From Candidatus Colwelliibacteriota bacterium (lineage in GTDB: Bacteria; Patescibacteriota; Minisyncoccia; UBA6257; Colwellbacteraceae), in the NCBI GenBank assembly GCA_027448785.1, contig DAIDMW010000004.1, forward strand, positions 1 through 49,921: a stretch of DNA of 49,921 nt, given 5' to 3'. Below, in pieces: positions 28,454-38,336 of the stretch. A model generated the notes under the pieces. The model had not been told where the DNA came from. It saw only the letters and a list, made by a program, of their open reading frames with translations, and ran no database searches. Positions within the stretch are counted from its first letter, which is position 1. Each line of letters opens with the position of its first letter. The position numbers and the translations under genes are program-made.

Positions 28454-29554
28454 ATGGCGCGAACGATTTTAGTCAGACTCAACCTCGATATAAAAGAAAA
28501 GCCGATAGGAGCCGCGCTGCGCTTCAACGCGGCGGTGGACGAACTAAGAAAAATTTCCAAACCGAACAATAAGGTGGTTATATTAAGCCACCGCGGGCGT
28601 CCGCAAGGAGTGGAAAAGAAACTATCATTGCGGCCTTTCGCGCCTCTCCTTTCCAAAGCTTTAAGAAAAAAAGTCGTTTTTTTGGACAACGCCGATTTAA
28701 ACAAGGCTCGGAAAGCGATAGAAGCTGCGCCTAACGGAAGTGTTTTTCTTTTGGAAAACTTGCGCTTCCTGAAAGGGGAAACGGAGAACGATCCGAAGCT
28801 GGGGAGGGCTCTAGCTTCGCTCGGTACCGAATTTATAAGCGATGATTTCGCCACCAGTCATCGCGCCGACTCATCGCTCTCGGCGATTACCGCTTTCCTG
28901 CCTTCGCAGCCGGGAAATCTTTTACGGGAAGAGGTGAAGAATCTTTCTATGGCCATGGGTGATACGAAAAAACCGTTCGTCCTCGTGGTCGGCGGCGCCA
29001 AGGCGAAGGATAAGGTTGGGGTCATTTCGAACCTATTAAAGAAGGCCGACTTGGTTCTGGTGGGGGGAGCGGCGGCCAACACATTCTTGAAGGCCGATGG
29101 TGTTGATGTTAGAGACTCGCTTTATGAGCCGGAGATGGTTGAAACCGCCAAAAAGCTGATGCGCAGCGGAAAGATAGAGACTCCTGAGGATTTCTTATGG
29201 GACGGCAGCAAGATCCTGGACATCGGGCCGAAGACCGCCAAAACCTACGCCGCGTATCTGCGCGGAGCCAGACTGATCGTTTGGAACGGGCCGATGGGGA
29301 TGTTTGAAAGGAAGAAGTTTTCCGCTGGAACTGCCGCGGTCGCGAGGGCTGTGTTGCGAAACGGCCGCGCGAAATCGGTAATCGGTGGTGGAGAAACTGT
29401 GGCGGCGCTCGGATTAAGAAAGCAGGTGCAAAATCCGAAAACCAACATCTTTGTTTCGACCGGGGGAGGAGCGATGCTTGAATTTTTGGCCGGAGAAAGA
29501 ATGGCCGGACTAGAAGCGGTTTTCAAGGATGGGAAAAAGAAAAGAAAAAAATAA
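28454..29554 (+). CDS. pgk: Phosphoglycerate kinase
   Basis: 366 aa; VVILSHRGRPQG, LENLRF, VVGGAKAKDKVGVI, GGGETVAAL, STGGGAMLEFLAG. Confidence 0.95.
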   Translation: MARTILVRLNLDIKEKPIGAALRFNAAVDELRKISKPNNKVVILSHRGRPQGVEKKLSLRPFAPLLSKALRKKVVFLDNADLNKARKAIEAAPNGSVFLLENLRFLKGETENDPKLGRALASLGTEFISDDFATSHRADSSLSAITAFLPSQPGNLLREEVKNLSMAMGDTKKPFVLVVGGAKAKDKVGVISNLLKKADLVLVGGAAANTFLKADGVDVRDSLYEPEMVETAKKLMRSGKIETPEDFLWDGSKILDIGPKTAKTYAAYLRGARLIVWNGPMGMFERKKFSAGTAAVARAVLRNGRAKSVIGGGETVAALGLRKQVQNPKTNIFVSTGGGAMLEFLAGERMAGLEAVFKDGKKKRKK

Positions 29555-29555
29555 C

Positions 29556-29963
29556 ATGGGGAAACTTATTATTTACACCGACGGCGGTTCACGGGGCAAT
29601 CCCGGGAAAGCGGCGATCGGAGTTGTTATCGGCGAAAAGAAGTACGGAGAAGCGATAGGAACGACCACCAATAACGTGGCCGAATATCAGGCGGTTGTTT
29701 TCGCCCTGAAAAAGGCTAAGCAGCTTCTAGGAAAGGAGAAGGCGAAAGAAGCCGAGCTCGAGGTGAGGATGGACAGCGAACTGGTTTACAGCCAGCTTAC
29801 CGGGAGGTATAAGGTGAAGGAGGAATCCCTTTTTCCGCTCTTCATCGATATCTGGAACCTGAAACAGGAATTCAAGAAAGTTGAATTCGTCCACGTTCTG
29901 CGCGAGAAGAACAAGGAGGCGGACAAGCTCGTTAATCAGGCCCTTGACGGATTACTGTTTTAG
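29556..29963 (+). CDS. rnhA: Ribonuclease HI family protein
   Basis: MGKLIIYTDGGSRGNPGKAAIGVVI, NNVAEYQAVVFAL, VRMDSELVYSQL, REKNKEADKLVNQAL; start assigned to the ATG right after the pgk stop. Confidence 0.88.
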   Translation: MGKLIIYTDGGSRGNPGKAAIGVVIGEKKYGEAIGTTTNNVAEYQAVVFALKKAKQLLGKEKAKEAELEVRMDSELVYSQLTGRYKVKEESLFPLFIDIWNLKQEFKKVEFVHVLREKNKEADKLVNQALDGLLF

Positions 29964-29992
29964 TTGCCAAATACACGAAAATGTGGTATACA
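29964..29992 (+). promoter_or_regulatory. Sigma70-like promoter of rnpB
   Basis: TTGCCA - 17 nt - TATACA, about 8 nt before the P1 helix. Confidence 0.65.
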
Positions 29993-30000
29993 ATCATGGC

Positions 30001-30390
30001 GCGGTGGGCAAGGCAGCAGCTCCGGCCCGCAAGGGTTTAGGAGAGGAAAGTCGGGACACCATCTCTCCGCTTCGGCGGAGAGGAACATACCAGCTAACAG
30101 CTGGCGTCCGCAAGGATAGAGGTGCGAGCAGTGACGCCGGAGGCCGAAAGACCGACGGCATCCTCGTCCGTCCGCCACCAGGCGGATTAGGGCGGGATGA
30201 ATCTTCGCGGAAACGCGAGGGGTGAAACGGCTAAATCCTTATGAGGTGCAAGGCCGCGTCCCAAGCTTTTATCAGTGAGGGAAGTGCCGCAACATGTCCT
30301 GAGTTTAATCGAAGGACAACAGACTCTGAGAGCGATCGAAGAGCAAGACAGATTGCTGCCCGCGACAGAATCCCGCTTACTGCCCACCGC
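30001..30390 (+). ncRNA. rnpB: RNase P RNA, bacterial type A-like
   Basis: P1 GCGGTGGGCA pairs with the terminal TGCCCACCGC; GAGGAAAGTCGGGAC near 5' end; GCGACAGAATCCCGCTTA near 3' end; GTGCAAGGCC. Confidence 0.93.
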
Positions 30391-30462
30391 TTAAAAAGCA
30401 AAGCGAAAACAATAATTCAGTTCTTTTGCGCTTTGCACTTTTAGTTTTGCGCTTTTTTACGC
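30391..30462. repeat. Intergenic element copy (short)
   Basis: AAAAAGCAAAGCGAAAACAATAATTC...TTTTGCGCTTTGCACTTTTAGTTTTGCGC. Confidence 0.65.
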
Positions 30463-30469
30463 TTCCATG

Positions 30470-30498
30470 TTGCCATTTGTCGGTTTTTAGCGTATTTT
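30470..30498 (+). promoter_or_regulatory. Sigma70-like promoter of typA
   Basis: TTGCCA - 17 nt - TATTTT. Confidence 0.6.
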
Positions 30499-30517
30499 AT
30501 CAAGGTCTAATCAGCCG

Positions 30518-30556
30518 CGCTCCAAACAGGAAGCAAAGCTTTCGGGGCGTTTTTTT
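30518..30556 (+). promoter_or_regulatory. Terminator-like hairpin in typA leader
   Basis: CGCTCC...(inner GAAGC-AAA-GCTTTC)...GGGGCG-TTTTTTT ending 9 nt before the ATG at 30566. Confidence 0.6.
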
Positions 30557-30565
30557 ATTAAGCCA

Positions 30566-32362
30566 ATGGAGATAAGAAACATAGCTATCATCGCGCACGT
30601 CGATCACGGCAAGACCACTCTGGTCGATGCCTTATTAAAGCAGTCCGCGGATTTTAAGGTGAAGATGGATATGCCGCAGGAGCTTATTATGGATTCCAAT
30701 GAGCTGGAGCGGGAGAGGGGGATAACTATTTTCTCGAAAAACGCCGCTGTCACTTATGGCGGCGTGAAGATCAATATCGTTGACACTCCCGGCCACGCCG
30801 ATTTCGGGGGCGAGGTCGAACGTATTATGCGCATGGTCGACGGTGTTTTGCTCTTGGTCGACGCCAAAGAGGGTCCGATGCCGCAGACTAAGTTCGTTTT
30901 GAAGAAGGCGATTGAGGCTGGCCATCGGATCGTCGTGGTTATCAGTAAGATCGATAAACCGGGCGCCCGCCCCGAGTGGGCTCTCGATGCCACTTACGAC
31001 CTTTTTTTCGACTTGGGAGCCAGCGAGGAGCAGATAGAATTTCCGGTGGTTTACGCCTCGGCCGTTCAAGGCAAAGCCGGTCTGACCAAAGAGCTTTCCG
31101 AGATGAAGGACATCCGGCCTATTTTCGAGGAGATAATCAAGCATATTCCAGCGCCGGCCGTAGACGCCTCCGCGCCTCTGCAGATGCTCACCGTCAACCT
31201 GGCTTACGACAATTACAAAGGCAAGATCGCGGTCGGACGCCTTTACTCCGGAAAATTAAGCAAGGGAATGACAATCGCCCACATCAATCGTGAGGGGGAG
31301 ATTAAAAAGTCGCAGCTGACTTCGATTATGACTTTCAGCGGCTTAAGCCGCGCCGAGACCGACGAGATCGAGGCGGGAGACATCGCCGCCATCGCCGGTA
31401 TTCCGGACATCACGATCGGCGAAACGATTACCGATCCGGAAAATCCCCGAGCCCTTCCGACCATCGCCATCGACGAGCCGACTATCAAGATAACCATCGG
31501 GGTCAACACCTCGCCCTTCCGCGGCAAGGAGGGAAAACTCATCACTTCGCGCAACATCAAGGAGCGTCTGGAAAAGGAGCTGGAGACCGACGTGGCTTTG
31601 TCTGTGGCCACCACCGACCAGAGCGACCGCTGGATGGTGGCCGGCCGCGGCGAGCTGCATCTTTCCATCCTAATCGAGAAGATGCGACGCGAAGGCTTCG
31701 AGCTGGAAGTTTCCAAACCCCAAGTTATTTTTAAGGAAGAGAACGGCAAGAAGATGGAGCCGATGGAACTGGTTTCTATCGAGGTTCCGGAAGAGTTTTC
31801 CGGAGCTGTGATCGAGATGATGGGGAAGCGGCTCGGTTCGATGAAGAATATGACGGTGGAGAACGGAACGGTCTTTATGGATTTCGCCATTCCGACCAGA
31901 GGACTCATCGGGATGCGCAATAAGTTCCTGACCGCCACCAAGGGAACGGGGATAATGAACAGCCTATTTCTGGGATATGAGGAGTACAAAGGCGACCTAC
32001 CGGAGGCGGCGCACGGCTCGATTATCGCTACCGAGGCTGGCGTCACTAACAATTACGGACTCGTTACCGCCCAGGGCCGCGGCAAGCTTTTTCTGGCCGC
32101 CGGCGTGCCGGTCTACGAAGGAATGGTGGTTGGAGAAAACGCTCGTCCAGAAGATATTCGAGTTCACGTCTGCCGCGCTAGAGAGCTAACCAACTTCCGT
32201 GCTAAAAACGAAGGCTTGCAAGACCAGTTGGAAACCCCGATCCGCATGACTTTGGAAGGCGCCTTGGATTACATCGGCGACGACGAGCTGGTGGAGGTTA
32301 CTCCGGAGAGTATCCGAATCCGCAAGCTTTACCTCAACGAAAACGACCGGAAGCGGGTGTAA
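30566..32362 (+). CDS. typA: Translational GTPase TypA/BipA
   Basis: 598 aa; [42 protein letters not shown]. Confidence 0.96.
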   Translation: MEIRNIAIIAHVDHGKTTLVDALLKQSADFKVKMDMPQELIMDSNELERERGITIFSKNAAVTYGGVKINIVDTPGHADFGGEVERIMRMVDGVLLLVDAKEGPMPQTKFVLKKAIEAGHRIVVVISKIDKPGARPEWALDATYDLFFDLGASEEQIEFPVVYASAVQGKAGLTKELSEMKDIRPIFEEIIKHIPAPAVDASAPLQMLTVNLAYDNYKGKIAVGRLYSGKLSKGMTIAHINREGEIKKSQLTSIMTFSGLSRAETDEIEAGDIAAIAGIPDITIGETITDPENPRALPTIAIDEPTIKITIGVNTSPFRGKEGKLITSRNIKERLEKELETDVALSVATTDQSDRWMVAGRGELHLSILIEKMRREGFELEVSKPQVIFKEENGKKMEPMELVSIEVPEEFSGAVIEMMGKRLGSMKNMTVENGTVFMDFAIPTRGLIGMRNKFLTATKGTGIMNSLFLGYEEYKGDLPEAAHGSIIATEAGVTNNYGLVTAQGRGKLFLAAGVPVYEGMVVGENARPEDIRVHVCRARELTNFRAKNEGLQDQLETPIRMTLEGALDYIGDDELVEVTPESIRIRKLYLNENDRKRV

Positions 32363-32401
32363 AAGTAGCGTCCGTTTGCCGACGTTCATCGGGTATTCAT
32401 C

Positions 32402-32430
32402 TTGAATATTCACGTGAAAAATGCTATTAT
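32402..32430 (+). promoter_or_regulatory. Sigma70-like promoter
   Basis: TTGAAT - 17 nt - TATTAT upstream of the zinc-ribbon ORF. Confidence 0.55.
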
Positions 32431-32471
32431 TCAGGTCTACCAGGCTTGAAAATTAACAGCGGCAATAGTCG

Positions 32472-32684
32472 ATGTCGTTAAAAGGTATGACAATAACAAT
32501 GTATAAGTGCCCACAGTGTGGAGCTACCTCTAACGAACCGGGGAACTGCCCGACTTGCAACGTCCCGATGGTTGAGGAAGCCGCGACTACCGAGGTTGCC
32601 GGAGGCACCGAGGAAGCCACCGAGCAGACTCCTAGCGCTGAGCAAGCCGCTCAACCGGACCAACCGGAACAGCCGGCTGCTTAG
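32472..32684 (+). CDS. Small rubredoxin-like zinc-ribbon protein with acidic/Pro tail
   Basis: MYKCPQCGATSNEPGNCPTCNVPM; true start could be 32487 or 32499. Confidence 0.7.
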   Translation: MSLKGMTITMYKCPQCGATSNEPGNCPTCNVPMVEEAATTEVAGGTEEATEQTPSAEQAAQPDQPEQPAA

Positions 32685-32697
32685 GTTAATACGAAAA

Positions 32698-32727
32698 AAC
32701 CCGCTTAGAAAAAGCGGGTTTTTTTTA
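32698..32727. terminator. Rho-independent terminator between convergent genes
   Basis: AACCCGCTT-AGAA-AAGCGGGTT with flanking A/T tracts. Confidence 0.85.
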
Positions 32728-32739
32728 TTGCTTGATATT

Positions 32740-33795
32740 TTATGCCTCCTCTTTAGCAGCTGGTTCAGGCGTCGCCTTATCTTCGCCTTCGAGTATCGAG
32801 AAAAGCTTGCGCTGCAGTATCATCGCCTCGGCGGTGCGCCGCAATGATTCTTCCGTTCGGTCCGGATAGTAGAACTTCAGATGTGATACCTCTTCATTCA
32901 TCTCTTCACTGGAAGCGCGGATTCCCTCTTTCTCGCGAATTTCCTTAAAGATAATGCTAGTCTTCAGTTGATCTTCAACCAGCTTGCGGTCGTTTTTCTC
33001 GACTTCCTCGGCTGTTTTGCCGAGCTGCTTCAAATATTCTTCGTAAGTTATTCCCAGCTTCTGCAACTCGTCTTCTCGGTCGTGGGAGAGATGGTGAACC
33101 TCTTGGTCTACGAGAAGCTCCGGGATCTTCAGTCCCGACTGTTTGATGATTTCGGAGATCATTTCGTCGCGCTTCTCTTCCCTCTGCGAGATTCCTTTTT
33201 CTTCGCTTAGTTGCTTCTTGATCTCGGTCTTAAGCTCGGCGAGCGTCGCAAATGGCCCGACTTTCTTGGCAAACTCATCGTTTATCTCCGGCGCTTTTTC
33301 TTCTTCTTTCGCCTGTCCAGCGTACATCTTCGCCACTTGCTGCAGGGCTTCGTTCACCTCTTTCTCGGTAGCTTCGGCCGGCTTTTCCTTGGCACTTATC
33401 TCGCGTCCGATCTTACGGTAATCAGGGAGGTTAATCTCCGGCACCAGAGCCAGCTTAATTTTAAATTCCACCGGAGCTCCGGGCTCCAGCTTGGTGACGG
33501 TCAGTTCCGGACTGCCCAGGGTCTCAAGCTTCTCATCGGCGACGATTTCTCCGACGGCATCGTATAAAGCGGAATCGGCGGCTGAGTCCAGTAGCCTGAT
33601 CTCGCTGATATTCTGGCGCACGATTTCTTTGGGAACCTTGCCTTTGCGGAATCCGGGCATCTCAAAGTCCTGGGCGGCCTCGGCTAGAGCCTCCTCGCTT
33701 TTTTGGTTTATGACTTCCAAAGGTATTTCGGCCTGGAACTCCACTGTGCCGTTCTTCTCGGAAAGCTTCTTTAGTTTTGCGTATGACTTTTCCAT
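32740..33795 (-). CDS. tig: Trigger factor
   Basis: 351 aa; EIPLEVINQKSEEALAEAAQDFEMPGFRKGKVPKEIV. Confidence 0.88.
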   Translation of the reverse strand: MEKSYAKLKKLSEKNGTVEFQAEIPLEVINQKSEEALAEAAQDFEMPGFRKGKVPKEIVRQNISEIRLLDSAADSALYDAVGEIVADEKLETLGSPELTVTKLEPGAPVEFKIKLALVPEINLPDYRKIGREISAKEKPAEATEKEVNEALQQVAKMYAGQAKEEEKAPEINDEFAKKVGPFATLAELKTEIKKQLSEEKGISQREEKRDEMISEIIKQSGLKIPELLVDQEVHHLSHDREDELQKLGITYEEYLKQLGKTAEEVEKNDRKLVEDQLKTSIIFKEIREKEGIRASSEEMNEEVSHLKFYYPDRTEESLRRTAEAMILQRKLFSILEGEDKATPEPAAKEEA

Positions 33796-33891
33796 ATTTT
33801 TATTATTAACCAGTTGATATTACCGAAAAAACCGGCTTATGACAACATAAAGCTGGTGTTTTTTACATATAAGTGTTACAATGGCAGCGTA

Positions 33892-35187
33892 ATGAACAAC
33901 AGCGACAAGGGGTTTCACGGCCTCGGGATAGCGCCGGGAATCCTTAACGTCCTGGCTAAGCATAAGTTTAGCGCGCCCACTCCAATCCAGGAGCAGGCGA
34001 TACCTCCGGCCATAGAAGGCAAGGATATTATCGGCATAGCTCAGACCGGAACAGGCAAGACTCTCGCTTTTGGCGTCCCGCTGATCCAGCGGGTTCTGCA
34101 AAGCGATATTCAAAGTTTGATCATCGTTCCTACCAGGGAACTGGCGGTCCAGGTAGACGAATCCCTGTATAAAATCGGGGCTCCTTTAGGGATAAAAACG
34201 GCGGCCTTGGTCGGCGGAGAGCAGATCTTCCGCCAGATCAGCCGCCTCTCGCGCCATCCGCAGATCATTATCGGCACGCCGGGGAGGATTATTGACCATA
34301 TGGAACGCAAGACGATCGACCTGAAGCAAATCGGCGTTTTGGTATTGGACGAGGCCGACCGTATGCTCGATATGGGATTTGCTCCGCAGCTAAACAAGAT
34401 CCTGGCCGCTTTACCTAGGGAAAGGCAGACGATGTTGTTTTCGGCGACCATGCCGGAACAGATTGTCTCCATCGCCAAGAACCACCTGAAGCTTCCGACG
34501 AGAATCGAAATTGCGCGCTCAGGCAGCACCGCCCAAAACGTCACTCAGGAACTTTTCTTCGTTCCGCAGGAGGATAAGATCAGGTTGTTGGAAAAGATCC
34601 TCCAGGATTACCGCGGCTCCGTTTTAGTTTTCTCCCGCACCAAGTTCGGAGCCAAGAAAATTTCATCGGCCATCCGCGCTTTGGGGCACACTTCGGTGGA
34701 TATCCACTCGAATAAGACTCTTAGCCAGAGGCGCGACGCTTTGAACGGCTTTAAAACCGGCCGTTTTCGCGTCCTGGTCGCCACCGACATCGCCGCTAGG
34801 GGAATAGACGTCAGCAATATCGAACTGGTCGTTAATTACGATCTCCCTGACAATGCCGAAGACTACGTGCACCGCATCGGACGCACCGGACGAGCCGGAG
34901 GAATCGGCCACGCCATCTCTTTCGCCAGGCCGAACCAGCGCCGAGATGTTTTTACCATCGAGCACTTGATTAAAGCGACCCTGCCGATCTCTAAATTGCC
35001 GGAACTTCCGCCGCGCGCCGCACTGCCGAAGTTTCGCGTTGAAGAAGAAAGAAAGGAGTTTAGGCCGCCCAGGCACCCCAGGTCCGCAGAGGGCCGGCCG
35101 TTCGGCAAGAAAAAAGGAGAGTTCCGGCGTTCTCCGCGTCGTCCGCGATACGACTCAGGCAGGCCTCCGCGCAAATTCAGCCACTAG
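33892..35187 (+). CDS. DEAD/DEAH-box RNA helicase
   Basis: AQTGTGKTLAFGVP, PTRELAVQ, VLDEADRML, SATMPE, HRIGRTGRAG; basic Arg-rich C-terminus; start at 33892 (MNNSDKGF). Confidence 0.94.
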   Translation: MNNSDKGFHGLGIAPGILNVLAKHKFSAPTPIQEQAIPPAIEGKDIIGIAQTGTGKTLAFGVPLIQRVLQSDIQSLIIVPTRELAVQVDESLYKIGAPLGIKTAALVGGEQIFRQISRLSRHPQIIIGTPGRIIDHMERKTIDLKQIGVLVLDEADRMLDMGFAPQLNKILAALPRERQTMLFSATMPEQIVSIAKNHLKLPTRIEIARSGSTAQNVTQELFFVPQEDKIRLLEKILQDYRGSVLVFSRTKFGAKKISSAIRALGHTSVDIHSNKTLSQRRDALNGFKTGRFRVLVATDIAARGIDVSNIELVVNYDLPDNAEDYVHRIGRTGRAGGIGHAISFARPNQRRDVFTIEHLIKATLPISKLPELPPRAALPKFRVEEERKEFRPPRHPRSAEGRPFGKKKGEFRRSPRRPRYDSGRPPRKFSH

Positions 35188-36176
35188 CTTTCAGCTTTTG
35201 CCTTTGCGGCCGATTTTCGTTCGGCCTTTATCGCGTTTAAAATGCGCTCGACTTTTTTAAGGCTGTCAAAATCGTAGATGGAAATGGCGGTGGCGTCGGG
35301 ATTTAGACGCTTAAGGATCGTCAGTTTTTCCTTCAGCTCTTTTTCGGAAACCAGATCGCTCTTGGTCAAGAAAAGGTATTCGGGTTTTTCAAGAAGTTCC
35401 TTGTTGTAATTTCCCAGCTCCCGACGGATACGGCGGTAATCCTCGTCCGGGGCGGGGGAGTCGGCCGCAATGAGGTGAAAAATAGTGCGAGTCCGCTCGA
35501 TGTGGCGCAGGAACCTAAATCCCAAGCCTTTGCCGGCCGATGATCCTTCGATCAGTCCCGGAATGTCGGCCAGAATCAGCTCATAATAAGCTCCTAGGTT
35601 CGGCTCAAGAGTGGTGAACGGGTAGTTCGCCACTTTGCTTTTGGCGCTGGTCAGCTCGTTTAGGAGGCTTGATTTGCCGGCGTTCGGAAAACCAACCAGG
35701 CCGATGTCGGCGATAAGCTTAAGTTCCAACCGCAAGGCGAAGCTTTCTCCAAGAAGGCCGGGCTGGAATTGCTGGGGCGAGGTGTTGCGCGGCGAACGGA
35801 ATAGATAATTTCCCTTTCCGCCGTGTCCGCCTTTGGCCAAAAGAACCCGCTCGCCGACTTTCTCGACGGAAACATCTTCGCCGGTGTCTAGGTTGTGAAT
35901 AACGGTGCCGACAGGGACTTTCAAAAGCAGATCCTCCCCGTTGTGCCCGTCCCGGAACTGGTTTCTTCCGACCTGGCCGTTTTCGGCGTTAAACTCTTTT
36001 TTAAAGCGGAATTGGTTTAAGACGCTTAAATTGGACACCCCTTCGGCGTAAACGCTTCCGCCGTTGCCTCCGGATCCGCCCGCGGGTCCGAGACTCATCA
36101 TATTATTGTTGAAAGCCACCGCACCGCTGCCGCCGTTTCCGGCCTTTATTTTTATTTTTACGTCGTCGATGAGCAT
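35184..36176 (-). CDS. obgE: GTPase ObgE/CgtA
   Basis: 330 aa; Gly-rich Obg domain (AGNGGSGAVAFNN...GGSGGNGGSVY), GFPNAGKSSLLN. Confidence 0.96.
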   Translation of the reverse strand: MLIDDVKIKIKAGNGGSGAVAFNNNMMSLGPAGGSGGNGGSVYAEGVSNLSVLNQFRFKKEFNAENGQVGRNQFRDGHNGEDLLLKVPVGTVIHNLDTGEDVSVEKVGERVLLAKGGHGGKGNYLFRSPRNTSPQQFQPGLLGESFALRLELKLIADIGLVGFPNAGKSSLLNELTSAKSKVANYPFTTLEPNLGAYYELILADIPGLIEGSSAGKGLGFRFLRHIERTRTIFHLIAADSPAPDEDYRRIRRELGNYNKELLEKPEYLFLTKSDLVSEKELKEKLTILKRLNPDATAISIYDFDSLKKVERILNAIKAERKSAAKAKAES

Positions 36177-36211
36177 TTATCGAATGATACAGTAAATCGC
36201 CGGAAAAGCGA

Positions 36212-37497
36212 TTATTCAGGCGTCTGGACGGAGTGCGCGCCGCGTATCAGCCGAGCGATCCAGGAAAATAGGGAGTTTGGATCGCTGACGGCCATGTCCG
36301 CGGCTCGCCAGTCGAATGCGCCGCGCAATGCCTTGCGGTAGTCCTTTTCTCCTTTTGTAAGCTCGATGTTTCGCATCCCGATCTCTGCGCCGTAATAAAT
36401 GATCGGCGCGCCAGGGGTTTCGAAGAGCATCTTAAAAGCGTTTCTTATCTTTTCTTCGTCTCCGCGCAATAAATTATTTAGCCTCATCGCCAATCCGTTA
36501 TTGAATACGAATTTCCTCTCCGGATCGAAGTGCTCCAGCAGCTCGGCATCGCGGAGGGGCAGTTCATCGTGGTGTCCCAGGAAGATCGCCCATTGGCAGC
36601 TCTCCGGTATGCGGGAAACGGATTCCATAAACTCTTCGTTTATTTTAAAACTCCCGTCGGCAATCGCCCGGAAGAAATATTTTACCAAGGGAAAGTTGTA
36701 GCTTAGGTGCGCCTCGTCTCCGTTTCCGAAATATTCTTTTATTATTTCCGGCAGCCCGTCCGCCTCGGTCAGCAGTATCACATCTTTGTTATTCTTTTCG
36801 ATGTGAGCCCGGATTTTCTTGATTATCGCGTGCGTTTCCGGCAGGTGTTTACAGTCCGATCCCTCTCGCTTGATTAAGTGGGAAGCGGCGTCTAAACGAA
36901 AGCCGTCAACTCCGAGCCCCAGCCAGAAGTCGACGACATCCATCATTTTTTCAAACACCTCGGGGTTATCCCAATTCAAATCCGCTTGTTGCGGATAAAA
37001 CGTTGAAAAATAGTAATCATTGGTCCGGGGATTTTTAATCCAGTTACTCGGTTTTAATTCGTAAAATGGATTAGCCGCTCCTTTATACTCTTATACTCTT
37101 CTCCGGTTTCGCTCCAGAGGAAGAAGCTCTTTTTCGGATTATCTTTAGAGCTGCTGGCCTCGAGGAACCAGGGGTGATCAGTCGAGACGTGGTTCAAGAC
37201 AAAGTCGATAAGAACGCGGATGCCTCGGTGGTGGGCTTCGGAAGCGAAGCGTCGGAAGTCTTCGATGGTTCCCAATTCCTTTCGCACCGCCATATAGTCG
37301 GAGACGTCGTATCCGTCGTCGATCATCGGCGAGGGATAATGCGGGAGGATGTGCAGACAGCCGACGCCGAGCTTCTTTAAGTAATCCAAGCGGCTGATCA
37401 ACCCTGGAAAATCGCCGGCAAACTTGTCGACGTATAATTCGTAGAATACCGCGTCCTTCCACCAATACCGCCTTTCTCCCTCTTCGGATGATTCCAT
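36212..37497 (-). pseudogene. Alpha-amylase/trehalose-synthase-like glycosidase, frameshifted and C-terminally truncated
   Basis: Two ORFs (37054-37497, 36212-36979) join in frame when one copy of the 8-bp tandem duplication at 37083-37098 is removed: ...SETGEEYKGAANPFYELKPSNWIKNPRTNDYYFSTFYPQQADLNWDNPEVFEKM.... Confidence 0.85.
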
Positions 37498-37578
37498 ATT
37501 TCAAAATATTATAAACTTTATGCCTTTGACTTGAAACAAGTATTCCTCGCTACTTGGATTAAGAGTAAAATCATTCGA

Positions 37579-38289
37579 ATGGAGATAAAAAATAAGGTGA
37601 TAATAGTCACGGGCGCCTCGATGGGCATCGGCTTGGCCACCGCCAGGCTGTTGTCGGAGAAGGGGGCAAAGGTGGCGCTCGTTGCCAGATCAAAAGAAAT
37701 CCTTGAGAAACTCGCCGAAGAATTGCCGGAGTCGTTTTCGGTAGCCGCCGATTTAAGCGACGCGAAGGAGGTGGAAAGAATGATCGACGAGGTTAATAAG
37801 CACTATGGGCGCATCGACGCTCTCGTTAACAACGCTGGGCGAGGAATATACGGCGCCATAGAAAACGTAGACATCGATTCCTATCGCAAGGTCTTTGATC
37901 TAAACGTCGTGGGGCCTTTGATGGCGATGAAGTGTGTAATACCTATAATGCGCGCACAGGGAGGGGGAGCGATAGTCAATGTCAGCTCGATGGTCTCCAA
38001 GGCCTACATTCCTTATCTCGGGGCTTATGCCTCGACCAAATACGCTTTAAACGCCATTTCTTTAACCGCTAGGGCCGAATTGGATAAGGACGGAATAGTG
38101 GTTGGTGTCGTTCATCCGGGAATGACAGCTACCGAGTTCGGCAAGAACGCCGTTAAGTCGGATGCCGTTGCTGAAAGGATGGAGTCGCGACACCGCGAAC
38201 ACCTGCCCGAGCCGGATACGGCCGAATATGTCGCCGGCCGCATTCTTTTGGCTCTGCAAAGCGGGGAGGCCGAAATTTTCGCGCATTAG
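37579..38289 (+). CDS. Short-chain dehydrogenase/reductase
   Basis: VIIVTGASMGIGLATARLL, NNAGRG, YASTKYAL. Confidence 0.92.
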   Translation: MEIKNKVIIVTGASMGIGLATARLLSEKGAKVALVARSKEILEKLAEELPESFSVAADLSDAKEVERMIDEVNKHYGRIDALVNNAGRGIYGAIENVDIDSYRKVFDLNVVGPLMAMKCVIPIMRAQGGGAIVNVSSMVSKAYIPYLGAYASTKYALNAISLTARAELDKDGIVVGVVHPGMTATEFGKNAVKSDAVAERMESRHREHLPEPDTAEYVAGRILLALQSGEAEIFAH

Positions 38290-38336
38290 ACACGGAGAGT
38301 CTTGCCTCAATGGCCCGCAGGAATTATTCTTAACCT

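Noticed and set aside
29881-30225. 114-aa ORF over the rnpB 5' half
   Set aside because: The region is convincingly RNase P RNA.
31243-32052. 269-aa minus-strand ORF
   Set aside because: Antisense to typA; Ser/Ile-rich frame shadow with no recognisable domain.
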